In this document: positions 1-11,345 of the stretch, one piece after another
How the letters are laid out: each line of letters opens with the position of its first letter
Numbering within the stretch: position 1 is the first letter of the stretch
Assembly: GCF_000485595.1 (NCBI RefSeq)
Contig: NW_014577099.1
Coordinates: 266,117 to 314,217 of the forward strand
Source of the DNA: Priapulus caudatus
Lineage: Eukaryota > Priapulida > Priapulimorpha > Priapulimorphida > Priapulidae
Length of the DNA: 48,101 bases
Direction: 5' to 3'
Program-made: the position numbers and the translations under genes
Notes under the pieces: generated by a model
The model's input: only the letters and a program-made list of their open reading frames with translations
Told to the model about the DNA's origin: nothing
Database searches by the model: none

Positions 1-19
1 TATTCTAGAAAGCCCATAA

Positions 20-92
20 GCCTTAATAGTCCAACGGCTACAGCACAGGATTACGGCTCAAAGGTCCTTGGATCGAATCCCTTCAGATTTTT
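20..92 (+). repeat. tRNA-like (SINE head-like) sequence
   Basis: An A-box-like segment (TAGTCCAACGG) is followed about 35 nt later by a B-box-like segment (GGATCGAATCC), the internal RNA polymerase III promoter layout of tRNA-derived SINEs. A T-rich stretch follows. The acceptor and T-arm stems do not pair properly, so a functional tRNA is unlikely. No second copy was seen in this window. Confidence 0.35.
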
Positions 93-236
93 TATTATTT
101 ACCTGTTTTCTGTATTTTTCTATATTTATCCATTTAACTATTTTTTTTCAATTAACGCAAATATTTACATGATTTATTTACAACAATTTCATAACAACAA
201 ATAATGTTTACAACAATTTATATATTTTTTTTTTAA

Positions 237-254
237 TAGGGTTAGGGTTAGGGT
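237..254 (+). repeat. Short telomere-like TTAGGG run
   Basis: Three consecutive TAGGGT units directly follow a poly(T)/AT stretch. This matches the metazoan telomere repeat but is very short. It could be an interstitial telomeric trace, the tail of the preceding SINE-like repeat, or chance. Confidence 0.5.
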
Positions 255-1002
255 CACAATGCACCATAAAACAGGAGTTTTAGGCACGCGATTTGTATCA
301 ACCAATGGGATTTGGGAGGTATGCAGAATGCAGAAGGTTGCTGAAATGATGTGTATGTAACCTCGTAGTTTGGTTACTTAGGTGAGGTAGGCAGCGGGTA
401 AGTGAACAGGGTACAGGATGCGCTAAGACATAAAGAAAACAAGAACTAGCGAAGTAACGTACCACAAGCGACTGTATTATTAGCCATGTTACAAGTACAA
501 CAGGTAGCGTATACAACTGTAGCGTGACAGGGAAGAACACGGGGAGAGAGAGAGTTGAGTTCCCCGTGTCTGAGTGCCGCTCGCCTTATATACTCCGGCG
601 ATTCCTGTGCCCGCCATCCGGGCATTATCCTGTCACCTCTTGGGTTTTCCAGGTTCCCATTCTGCCGACCCCCGTCTTGCGAGGGCCGCATCTCATAATG
701 TCGCGTGTCACGTAACCTGCTCTCCGCTCTCTAAGTGATCATTCACTCTAGTCAGTCGTTCGACACCTGTACCACCTGTGGCCCTGCTCCCAGCCGTCGC
801 CCGCTCTCCGCTCACTCGGCAACGTGCTCGAGCGCTGCGTCGCTACATGTATGCAACTGCATATCTGCATATCTGCGCCTAACAAAGGTGTCACTACACA
901 CGACTTAAATGTTACATTCATAACCGTAGCAACGGACCTCAGATGAGCCCAGACGCTCTGCGGCTTTTGTTAATTAATGTTCTTTGCACTTTTTATTTAT
1001 AG
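255..1002 (+). promoter_or_regulatory. GC-rich candidate promoter/5' region of YTHDF
   Basis: No protein is recognised here. Bases 540-850 are clearly more GC- and CpG-rich than the flanks and include a TATA-like CTTATATACT near 582-591. An acceptor-like AG at 1001-1002 precedes the first coding exon, so an untranslated first exon probably lies in this stretch. The assignment rests on position and composition only. Confidence 0.35.
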
Positions 1003-1014
1003 CAACAACAGAGA

Positions 1015-3193
1015 ATGAAAACACAGAGTACAAACCAGAGTAAGTTATATACTATACCTACCTATATATAATATCCAGTAATCATATTCAATATTGAATC
1101 CTGTAAATTAATTGTAAGTTTCCATGTATTTTTCTTTTGTTTAAACCTGCATGGCCATAAAACGAATGAAACTCGTGTTTTTTCTAACCTTGCACATACT
1201 TGCGTGGAAATGCAGGGGATCTGTTCTGTTGTCTCTATTATGTACTGACCAGTTTTTTCCATGTATTTTTAGTTCCTGGGAAAAGGCCTACCAATCATGA
1301 GTTTGAATCTTGGCAAAATCAACATCAGGTGTGTTTTAGCATGGGTGGCAGCACAAATAAACGTATAGTTTCATATACAGATCGTATTGTGCAATAATTG
1401 CTAAATAACGTAAGTTGTAATTTTTGTGCTTTCCATTTTCAGCAACAGTACAGCAACATGACAGGTGATCTATACATGCCAACCTATTATCCAAATGTGC
1501 CATTCTCGTACATGAACCAAGGTCAGGGTGGCATAGGTGATATTACTTGGTCAAACGGTGCAGACCCAATGACATTTCTGGGCTCATATCCCAATGATCA
1601 ACAAGCACAGTATGTTACTGAAGGAATGTTTGGTCAATCCAATTTTGGGTACAACCAGCCAGGATTTAACACGTTCTTTGCGGGTGGTGACTACAATACT
1701 TGGGGTACCCCCCGCCCTGGAAGAGCCACACATGGATATTATGATGACTATTACAACAACATGCGCAATGACTATGGCATGGCTAATGGTACAAATAGAA
1801 ACGGCTCGGGTGTTAAGCAGATTGAGCAAGGCATGGGTGGACTTGGTCTGAAAGAGGGTTCAGACAAGGAAAACCCCTCGTCACCCGACCCAGAACCAGT
1901 GAAATCTGTAACCGGATGCGGTAGTGCCAGCTCACCAAGCATAGCCCACAGCCAGCTATCCCAACCCAAGAAGATGACTTGGGCAAACATTGCCAGCCAA
2001 CCAGCTAAACCTCAGCCGAGGGTCAAGTCGAAGACCATGCTGCCGGCACCCATTTTCCCTAATCGGAATATGGACATTGGTACATGGGACAGCAAGAGCT
2101 CGATGATGAATCGGCCAGTGGGCGGTACTCAGCCTCGCCAGGTTTGGACTTCCCCTCGCGAACGAGGAGTGCATGCTTCCTCTAACAATTCTGTGACACC
2201 GATCGTTTTACAATCTCCCAATAACAGCAGCCACCCCCGTCAGCAACAACAGCAGCAAGGACGGGATGCACCTGACCAATTGCCTCCACATTCCCCACCT
2301 GTGGTTGAGCACAGACGAGTCGATCCAGTTATCGATAAATTGCTCTCGATTAATGATTACAATCCGAAAAACTTCAACGCGAATCCGAAGAATTCTAGAT
2401 TCTTTGTTATAAAAAGTTACTCGGAAGACGACATTCACCGCTCCATCAAGTATAGTATATGGTGCAGCACTGAACATGGGAACAAGCGCCTCGACACGGC
2501 TTTCAAGGAGCGTGACTCGAAGGGCTCGGTGTATCTTTTCTTCAGTGTGAATGGTAGTGGGCACTTCTGTGGTCTAGCCGAGATGTTGACTCCGATCGAT
2601 CATGACACGAAGAGCAGCGTCTGGGCGCAGGACAAGTGGAAAGGACAGTTCCAGGTGAGGTGGATCTACGTGAAGGACGTGCCAAATTCAGCACTCCGGC
2701 ACATCAGACTCGAAAATAATGAGAACAAACCGGTGACGAACTCACGTGACACACAGGAAGTGCCCGCTGATAAGGGCAAGCAGGTGCTTAAGATAATGTG
2801 CAGCTATCGTCATACGACGTCGATTTTTGATGACTTTATTCACTACGAGCAGCGGCAGGAGGATGAAGTAAAGAAGAGGGTAGGCTTTTTCACATCTATT
2901 ATATAGTGTTGTAAACCACATGCTGTTTGCTCGTGGTTACTGACAGCTTTATAAATCTATTGTATTTCTTCATGCTTGCATTGTTGATAATGTACATGTG
3001 TGGATATTGTCTTGGGAGCGAATTACGCTTTGAATTTATCATAAATTTTCCCTTGCATAGGTTTTAAACTTAACAGATTGATTGTTGCTTTCTACATTAA
3101 CAGGATTACCATGTTGGTGGTCGCTCAGAGAGAAGCGAGAGCACTGACCACAGTGAGCGCAGAGGCCGTGACAATAGACGATCTCAAGAGTAG
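1015..3193 (+). CDS. Ythdf: YTH-domain m6A reader, YTHDF family (4 coding exons)
   Basis: Predicted cytoplasmic reader of N6-methyladenosine in mRNA; YTHDF proteins bind m6A and promote mRNA decay and condensate formation (family knowledge). Inferred coding exons are 1015-1039, 1273-1328, 1443-2879 and 3104-3193. All junctions are GT-AG and phase-compatible and give 535 aa, against about 560-585 for vertebrate YTHDF1-3. Residues 1 to about 340 are a Y/P/Q/G/N-rich disordered region with a YTHDF-like motif ([14 protein letters not shown]) and a short polyQ. The YTH domain spans about residues 345-485. Its aromatic cage is W367, W421 and W426, with the same 54 and 5 residue spacing as YTHDF1 W411/W465/W470. 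The last exon adds a 29-residue S/R/E-rich tail. The frame stays open through the intron before exon 3 (from 1398), but homology begins after the acceptor at 1441-1442. The ATG at 1015 has a purine at -3; a further upstream start cannot be excluded. Confidence 0.93.
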
Positions 3194-4262
3194 TAGGAGC
3201 CTTAGGAAATGCACTGCAGTGTTAGCTCGCCCACATCTACAACTTAACATTGTGAAGTATAACTCGACACCTATCAGTTGGTTGTGTACCTACATCTAAC
3301 CTTGACTGTATGACGCAGGTTGTCATAATCGGAACTACTTTGCATTAGTCCTGTCTAGAGCAAAGAATTTTGACGGAAAACGTGCCATCTGATTCTGCAG
3401 CAATTGTCGAAAAATTTCACTGTCAGGCTAAGTTATGAAGTTAGTTGTATTTCCTTATTGGTAATGCGGTCATGACTGATGTGCCCAGTGGACTATGAAA
3501 TGTAATGCGTATTTATACACATATCAACCGACGTGATACCGCCAAGGTAATGAAGGAGAGGAGTGGGTTTTATCCAAGGTTTGCCCAATGGTGACACTAT
3601 TCTACATCTGCATCCTCACGTACTACAATTATCATTTGAACTTATCATCTGATGTTTATGTTTATAGGGGTAGCTCAATTTCTGTGTGGCCAGTTTTCCA
3701 ATTTACCACAAATCCGTTAAACCACTAATAAGCTGGGAAAATGTACTGTGTTTTTATTTACATTTGTTTTATTTATAACCAGTTACTAGGTCAGTTATTA
3801 AAGGGGGAGCAATGGAAGGAGACTGCCATTCTGCAGGGTATTAGGTTGTTCAGCTACCAGTTCAAAAGATCATAATTTGCATACTTGGGAAAACAAATAT
3901 AATCAATTCAAATTTAATGTAACCAAGCTTTGTTTACACTATATCACTAATTTCACTGGTACTTGTGTAGAACATACATTTTCCTGCCCTCGTCTCTCCC
4001 CCAGCAAACAAAACATGGGTTTCTAATTTTTATAGATTACTGGTAAAAATTATTTAAAATCCTGTGGTTGAAATATACAGCTAATCAGTCATCACTCATC
4101 AGTATATGTTAAATGTAAACGAGTTGTCAAGTTGTTTATTTAAAGGGGGGTTTTTAATTACCCAATTGAATCTGAGAAACATACTGTTCTGAAATCATGA
4201 GTTGCTCTTATACAAATGGATCCTATAGGACTCAAAATCGGCAATCAGCAATCAGCAATAAA
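3194..4262 (+). other. Probable YTHDF 3' UTR with candidate poly(A) signal
   Basis: AT-rich, with no convincing ORF, following the YTHDF stop. An AATAAA at 4257-4262 is a candidate polyadenylation signal. Long 3' UTRs are usual for this family, but the true end is not shown by the sequence. Confidence 0.4.
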
Positions 4263-5184
4263 AAATCTTGGTAAGGTCTTTTTATGATTTATGATAAGCT
4301 ATTTGACTTGCCAATATTATTTAAATTTGATGCAGTATGGCGAGTCAAATTGGTTCGTTTTAATGAATTTATAATGGCACATTTCCTCCTCCAATTGGTT
4401 CTGATATTATTGTACATGCGTTGCGTATTTTCATCGTACTAGTTGATGCACCTGCTAATGCTAGAATATGTGTCCAATTCAAATAATGAAGCATCTCACA
4501 TGTCACTATCAAATACAGAATTTGTTTCCACATGTACCTGTATATTTGACAAACTTGCCACATGCAATTAGGTAATGCTGCAATCCAGTGTGTAGAATAA
4601 AAGTTCTGCATTTATTCAGTATCATTCCTTGCATGAAAATTATGAAAAAAACGTTCTTATGTCAGATTATTTTTGCAGCAGTAAGCATTTTATCCAAAAG
4701 CATGTGTGATGCATTATGAAAGATTCGTGCATAGGCAGATGAAGTTATAAACTTGTGGTACTTGGCTAAAACTGTGCACATACGTATTTACAACTATACT
4801 TTTATACTATAGACAATTTTAAATTAGTTCACCTGTTTGGCCAAGGCCTTGGAAAAGCGTGTCTAAGGGTGACTACGAGCTAAATGGTTTCATATAATAT
4901 AAACCATTTGTCAACACTTTAACGTCATTATCTTTTTGCGGTCTATTTCGTATATTGTTGGCTATTGTTTATGACAGGTGTAGGTTTAAAATTATTGTAA
5001 CCAAGTTTGGTTTAAAATAATTTATTCAACAATTAATATAAATACATCTATACAAGTAATATATTTGAATCACATGTTCTTGGTCTGTTTTCATATTTAA
5101 ATTTAAAACATTGAATTTATTAAGCAGTGGTTGCTATTCTTTAACCTCAAAGGGAATTACTGTTAGGATGATGTAATTAATAAT
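4263..5184. other. Intergenic, nothing recognised
   Basis: AT-rich spacer between the YTHDF 3' end and the first copy of the 260-bp repeat. Short ORFs here show no domain or composition suggesting coding. Confidence 0.5.
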
Positions 5185-5445
5185 ATCAGTTTATCATAAT
5201 CATATTGATTATAACATTATTACGTTCTTTTTCATGAATACGCTAAATGGAATTACCTTATTTTGTACGTGAGCCAGATAACTAGGTTGTATATGCTGGG
5301 CTAATAAATAATGAATAAGTAAATGCTATGCTGCTGGCAATATCATATTGAATTTCATGACATTCAAATGCGTAACAAGTTACTGTCCTTACTCTCTTCT
5401 GTTGTTATTACTAGCACAGCAGTACTATCTCAGCTGGAACTTCTG
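5185..5445 (+). repeat. Dispersed ~260-bp repeat, copy 1
   Basis: This segment aligns with 7620-7885 in the same orientation. Shared blocks include GGGCTAATAAATA, GCTGGCAATA, CATATTGAATTTCAT (variant in copy 2) and TCTCAGCTGGA. Divergence is substantial. No terminal inverted repeats were recognised, so the class is unknown. Confidence 0.65.
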
Positions 5446-6425
5446 CCGATGGATTGCGTGCAGTTAATGGTACAGAAATTTTCACTTTTCACATATATAT
5501 ATATATACCGGTACAAGTAATGTGTGACATAAGAGAAGTTAAATGGTAGTAGACTCTAGGATTTTACTGCATACAACTGTACTTACTGTATAACAAATCG
5601 GCTATACCAACACGTATTTGGAACCAGATACCTAACAGATCGTGCGCTTTGAGTGGCGCCACCGTCGTTGTAATCAAACTGTAGTCGTTAGTTTTAAAAC
5701 ATTTGTTAATAATATTTCTAATGGTGATTGAACCATGAAACTTTTTATGTAGCGTAATTTTAACCTAAATTAACTGAAAATAACCCTAGAACCTAGAGTA
5801 AACGATCCCTTTAAAGAATGGGTGATGGCTGTCATGGTTTAACAGTCACTATCCCGTTTTGGTGTGTAGCTTGGCAAGGTATGTGACGAAGTATTGTAAC
5901 AAACCCACTACACGTCAGCCTGGACAGTTTTCCATTTAAATAATAAATACTGGGAGGTCATAGACATAACTGTTAATAGGAAAATAGTAGAAAACGTTTA
6001 GTATAAATACACATTACACAAACGCGCAAATAATTAGGTTAGATTATGTGGAAATTATTGAAAACAGCAATTCTAGTCCCCAAAAAAAATGTGCAGTCGT
6101 ATCCAAAATGTATAATTAACACGTTTATTCCCAAAACCATTTGTACCCTATGTGATCTTCATTACTGATTGTTATGTGACAATGAACCATACCAGGTCTG
6201 TCATGAACCATACCACTGCAAAAGCTCTTGGGCTCACTAACTATTCACATAATTCAATCCATTTTCTATCAATCTTGTGTCTATCTTCCTACATCAGGCT
6301 GTACGTGAAAATTACCAGGAACCCAACTACCCAATAGGTTGTATTACATGTAGTATACTAATACAAATGAAACCATTTGTGAAACGTGCACGCACACGTA
6401 TCTGTCTTCCTGTGAATTATGGCAG
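5446..6425. other. Intergenic; 3' flank of SDR16C gene A
   Basis: Holds a TA-rich microsatellite near 5493-5508 and no recognisable gene. On the minus strand an AATAAA (complement of 6124-6129) lies about 300 nt beyond the SDR16C stop and is a candidate poly(A) signal for that gene. Confidence 0.45.
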
Positions 6426-9400
6426 TTAATCTCCCTTGGACCAGACTTCAGGTTTGACATCATCAAAACATTCAAAGACACCAAGAAACTTCGATAGCTG
6501 CAGGCTTGCCTTTGCTGGCAAAAACCTGCAAGGGTAAGCAATGCAAAAAATCAAATTACTTTTCAAATCAATTATACAGTCCGAAAATCTGGACTGCTCG
6601 AGGACTGGGTCACTCCGGATTTTCGGGCAGTACCTTTATAATTTAAATTTAAGGAGGAATAAAGAAGAGATGAACAGGTAAATTTCGATCGTTTATTTAA
6701 TAGCAAATCCAGCATTTATCAAAACGAGCAGAGAGAAAAATAAAGTCATTACGACAAAAATGTAGGCCTAAACATAAATTTTTTACGCACACAAAAGCCT
6801 GCTAAATGTAAGTTTGAGAGTTTTCGAAAAGTCCAAATTTTCAGGTGGTCTGGATTTCTGGCATCTGGATTTTTGGACTTCTACTCTGTATATATATACA
6901 AAAGCTATTTTGATCCTAATAGTATTATACTCAGGGTAAACATGAGTCCAGGTGCAATTGCTACCTGCTATACATTCAGGCTCCAATACTTTAATCAGCA
7001 GCAGTCTGCACAGCTTCGTAAAAAGTTAAGGTAGCAGCGTATAAGCTATATATACTGTTTTTGCCAATGCCTGTTGCCTCGCTAAAGATAGCCTCAGTTC
7101 ACTCCTAAACCGATGTGTAGCTAATGAATATGCGATATCAGTGATCATATCTCAGGTGGGGGTGGAAGGAGGGTATATAAATGAGCGTACTGTCACAATG
7201 AAAATGCAACTACAAATTATTGAATCCTCACATCTTCAAAATTCTACAGCATCAGGAGGCGAACCTCATAAATGTTTAGACCAAACCACTACCCATCAGG
7301 ACCACCTACCCCTACCAACCACTGGAATCCCCACTACCACCACTACCTCCACTAGCCACCCCCACCACCACGATCACTACCGCCATCACGACCACCAACA
7401 CCATTACCACCACCCCAACCACTGCTGCCACCACCGATACCTCCACCAAACATACCACCACCGCCCCAACACCACCATCACGACCCCTCCCCCCATCCAC
7501 GACCACCACGATCACCAACCAGCATCACGACTACCAACCACCACCGCCACAGCCACTGCCACCTTTTTTTTATATAGATTGAAAAATATGTGATAAGGCA
7601 TTTTAGTGTGCCACGGTGACCCTTCTTAATCATACTGATTATGAAGTTGTTAAGCTCTTTTTTTTTACAATATATGCTACATGGAATTATCATCATTCGC
7701 GTTTCAACTACATTTTATACGTGAACAGCAATTATGTTATATATGTTGGGCTAATAAATACTGAAATACTAAACAATGATATTATGCGGCTGGCAATAAC
7801 ATATTCAATTTCATCGACCATTCATAATAAGTTCTTGTCTTTCCTAGTATAGCTGTACTCTCTCAGCTGGATATGCTAACTCTACTTCTACTGGATCTGG
7901 ACTACTCTTCTGGATATACTAACTGGACTTCTAATATTTGATCAATCAGGTTCAATATTACTTACCATGTCATGAACGGAATGATGAGGTTGAGCACCTT
8001 TGGAATGTTTAGCATCTCCTGATTCTTGAGTATGGCATTCATCATGAGGTCAACAGCCTGTTCTGGTTCCAGCGATGGTACCAACGAAAACCTAAACAGT
8101 ATTTCCTTAAAAATTTAGTAAGAAAGTGAAACTGACTAGCTCATTTACTATACTTTAATTAGGTGTATAACATTGGCTATTACAGTAAAAATAAATGCTC
8201 CAATGGCAGTCCAAATTGACATTCACTAATAAACTTCAAAACTGTAGGAGCAATTGTACCTAGCTATTAAAACTGTAGTATCTACTGAAAACAGAAAATC
8301 CTATTATCACATATCAAGTTATTAATAGTATATATATATATATGTACACATACCTCATCTTGAAGCCTTCAAACATGGAGGTTCTTATGTGGCCAGGGCA
8401 CAGAAGAGTCGTAACCACATCGGATTCCATTGCTCTAATTTCCAGAGCCACTGACTGATGAAAGCCAATGGCTGCAAACTTGCTAGCACAATAGTCTGCA
8501 ACTTTCGGGCCACCAGTCAGGCCAGCTGAGCTAGCCACAGTCACCAGATGTCCATGGTTGCGCCTCAGCATGCCTGGTAGAAATGCTTTGACAGTCTGAA
8601 AGCAACTACACATTATATATTAATTCGTTTACATATCTTACCCACCCAGACACCCAAATGGATACGTTTATCTCACTTGGCTAACATGTAGGTAAAGAAT
8701 ATTTTTACGAGTTTAATTGTCTATGGTAAATGCTATACTGCTTTTTTCTTTCTTATATCTTTCTTCATGAATATGTTTATATATGTATATCAGGAGTAGA
8801 TAATAGGGAAGGAGTGCGACTTCAATAAACAAGGGAAATTCGTCATTTACTAGCCTTAGAATACCTACGATTTACTACGCGTAGCTCAACCAACTTGAGC
8901 TCAAATCGTACACAGTACATTCGCCTAGCATCGTGCGAAATCGTTTCCTCATATACACCCGCGATCTGGAGATACAGACTAAAACGTACGACACGATTAT
9001 CCATTCTGTTGCCATCAATCCGAATGTATTGTCCGCCCGACTTGAAACAAAAGGCAGCTACTAACGCTCGGCGATGCTGTGTGGCTCGCTGGGAGATTGG
9101 AGCTGGAGCTGCTGCTGATTGCGGTGGGCGTGCGTGCGTGGGGGGCACACTAGCTGTATGCCGATATGCCGGTATGTAGCTGTATGCCGGGTCAAAGGTT
9201 ATCTCGCCGAGTGTTGCGTCGATGTCCAATCTCCCAGCGAGCCACACCGCATCGCCGAGCGTTAGTAGCTGCCTTTTGTTTCAAGTCAGGCGGACAATAC
9301 ATTCTGATTGATGGCAACAGAATGGATAATCATGTCGTACGTTTTAGTCTGTATCTCCAGATCGCGGGGGTATATGAGGAAACGATTTCACACGATGCTA

Positions 9401-11345
9401 GGCGAATGTACTGTGTACGATTTGAGCTCAAGTTTGTTGAGTTACGCGTAGTAAATCGTAGGTATTCTAAGGCTAGTAAATGACGAATTTCCCTTGTTTA
9501 TTGAAGTCACACTCCTTCCCTATTATCTACTCCTGATGTATATCATAGTTAAGTTAAAAGTTAAAAAAAAATCGTTTTAACCACAGTACATTGAGTCAAG
9601 TATGCTGATTGTGCTATTTACAGAATACTTACCCAAAAGTGTGCGAGTGCATTTACTTTCATGATCTTCTCCATGACATCATCTTGGCATTCCGTGACGT
9701 ATTTACAGCTCCCAGCCACACCTGCATTATTCACCAGGATGCTTACTGAACCTACATCCTGTCTGATCTTCTCTGCAAGGTTGTAAACCTCTTTCCTGCT
9801 TGAGACATCACATGTGTAGCCATGTACCTAAATGATACAAGCATATTTTCAGGCAAGTCTTAGCTACTGAACATTCGCCAGATTGGTATATAAAATTTAC
9901 ACTCGGTTCTTCCTCTAAAATGGGGCTGCAACGTTTCATCCGGTATCGTTTAGTTCACGGGGGTATTGTTGTTTGATTGACCAATCAGTTACGTAGCCAA
10001 CTAAATCACTATACAATATTATAATTGCTCCACAGAGGAGCGTAACATATCATTTATCTACCAAGCCTTTTTATAGTAAAGCAGGTGGCAATGACAGATT
10101 TGTGAGTTTTTTTCTTACAAGAGAACTGTTTTCATTTTATGGTCAACTATAACACAATGCAGTGACAATAAATCTATAAAACAATCATAACTTCTTCTGT
10201 AAGACCATATTAGTAAAGTAAAGGTAACTTATCTACTAGAAGATTATAGTATTTTACAGCTTACAATATATTCTAATGGACCATTAAATTATACCCATTT
10301 AAAAATTTTGCGAAATAAGCTACAACCTATAACCTACAAAATAGGGTAATTGTGTGTCATTTACTGTCACACATACAGCACCTTGTCAGGATTGGAGGCA
10401 ACTGTCACAAGTTCAGCTACTGTCTCATTATTTCCTTTTTCATTGATATCTGTGCAGACGACTTTGGCACCATGCCTCGCAAACTGAATTGCAAGCAGTC
10501 TTCCAACTCCAGATCCTGCACCGGTTACTAATACGGTCTCACCTCGAATGTCTTTTTTGTATTTCCACCCCGGAAATATTGTGTAGAACCAGAACTCAAT
10601 GAAGTAGTATGACACGAAAAAAAGTGTTACCACCAGCTCTTTGAGTATATCTACAGTATAGGCCATATTCTCTTTGGTGAAGACCCTGCAAAACACAATG
10701 AAACGTAGCCTTTTGAATGACAGTATTGTAGAATGCATTGTGTACAGCCGATTACATGAGGTACAAGTAAGTAATCACGTGTGACCAGAAATTTGTTCAC
10801 TGCTTAAATGAAACCACCATTTAATCGGGATATTTACATGGTTCCCGATAAAGCAAGAACCACTGTACTCAAAGAAAAGGCTCACTTCGAACTGTCTGTT
10901 ATATTATTCTATGCATAATCATTGACCTGTTGCTTTTGACTGTTTATTGTAGTACCATATAAAACCTGTAAATAAAAATTATGAGAAATTTTTGCCTCTG
11001 TGCCTCTCTAACTTCTCTTGGTGCCATAATATTTCAAAGGCGTGGCTTGCCTTGGATAAAACTTCTTAACTCTATCCCTGAAGTATGTATAGCACAGAAT
11101 AAATGACATATAATATTTGTGTAGATGTAATCATTCATGTGAAATGGCATAGAAAAATGTTCAATTACCGGTACATTATGAAACCAGTAGCACCATTTAC
11201 ACATACCATATGCTTCCACACTACTATAAGTTAACTGCTGCACACACCCACAGCACCAATAGTATACCTTTGTATGACTGCAGAAATAAAGCTATTCAAT
11301 AAAATGAGATAGTAAAATTATACCTTACCCGCGTAAGCGTTCCAT
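6426..11345 (-). CDS. SDR16C-family short-chain dehydrogenase/reductase, gene A
   Basis: Predicted NAD(H)/NADP(H)-dependent oxidoreductase of the SDR16C group (RDH10, SDR16C5/RDHE2, HSD17B11, DHRS3 relatives), usually ER- or lipid-droplet-bound and acting on retinoids or steroids; the substrate here is unknown. Core coding exons are 10666-10382, 9827-9633, 8595-8354, 8091-7966 and 6525-6426 (stop 6428-6426), giving 315 aa from ATG 10666. An upstream exon 11345-11329 (ATG, five codons plus 2 nt, consensus donor) joins in frame to the acceptor before 10685 and would add 12 residues (327 aa); I include it as likely. Numbered from the ATG at 10666: hydrophobic anchor about 8-31, TGAGSGVGR cofactor motif 48-56, NNAG 128-131, SS 182-183, and Y195-xxx-K199 catalytic pair. 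D73 after the second beta strand favours NAD. The donor after 10382 is GTGCTG, weaker than a nearby GTATGT, but only it keeps frame and homology. Introns hold several mobile elements. Confidence 0.88.
6576..6890. mobile_element. Pogo/Tc1-like MITE in last intron of SDR16C gene A
   Basis: Begins TACAGTCCGAAAATCTGGAC and ends with a diverged inverted counterpart (GGATTTTTGGACTT to CTCTGTA), with TA on both flanks. This layout (CAG-type ends, TA target) is typical of pogo/Tc1-mariner non-autonomous elements. No transposase ORF. The ends are imperfect, so the class is tentative. Confidence 0.4.
7290..7563 (+). repeat. Imperfect ACC-rich trinucleotide tract (~270 bp)
   Basis: Nearly all C and A with some T: interrupted CCA/CAC/ACC units on the plus strand, hence GGT-rich on the minus strand, the transcribed sense of SDR16C gene A. 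It lies in that gene's last intron. An open frame across it (H/T/P-rich) reflects composition, not a gene. Confidence 0.85.
7620..7885 (+). repeat. Dispersed ~260-bp repeat, copy 2
   Basis: Second copy of the repeat at 5185-5445, in the same orientation, inside the last intron of SDR16C gene A. The shared order of blocks over about 250 bp makes chance similarity very unlikely. Confidence 0.65.
8791..9535. mobile_element. hAT-like foldback element, copy 1 (745 bp)
   Basis: Long inverted arms 8791-9102 and 9224-9535 (about 312 bp each, roughly 97% identical by eye) flank a 121-bp spacer. Ends are CAGGAGTAGATAAT and its complement. Exact 8-bp direct repeats ATGTATAT lie at 8783-8790 and 9536-9543, a target-site duplication of hAT length. 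No transposase is visible, so it is non-autonomous. It sits in the intron between SDR16C gene A exons 8595-8354 and 9827-9633. A second copy is at 36368-37144. Confidence 0.88.

Noticed and set aside
2208-2564. 118-codon minus-strand frame
   Set aside because: Antisense to the YTH-domain exon of the YTHDF gene.
7141-7593. 150-codon H/T/P-rich frame
   Set aside because: Generated by the ACC-rich tract inside an intron; no start context or domain support.
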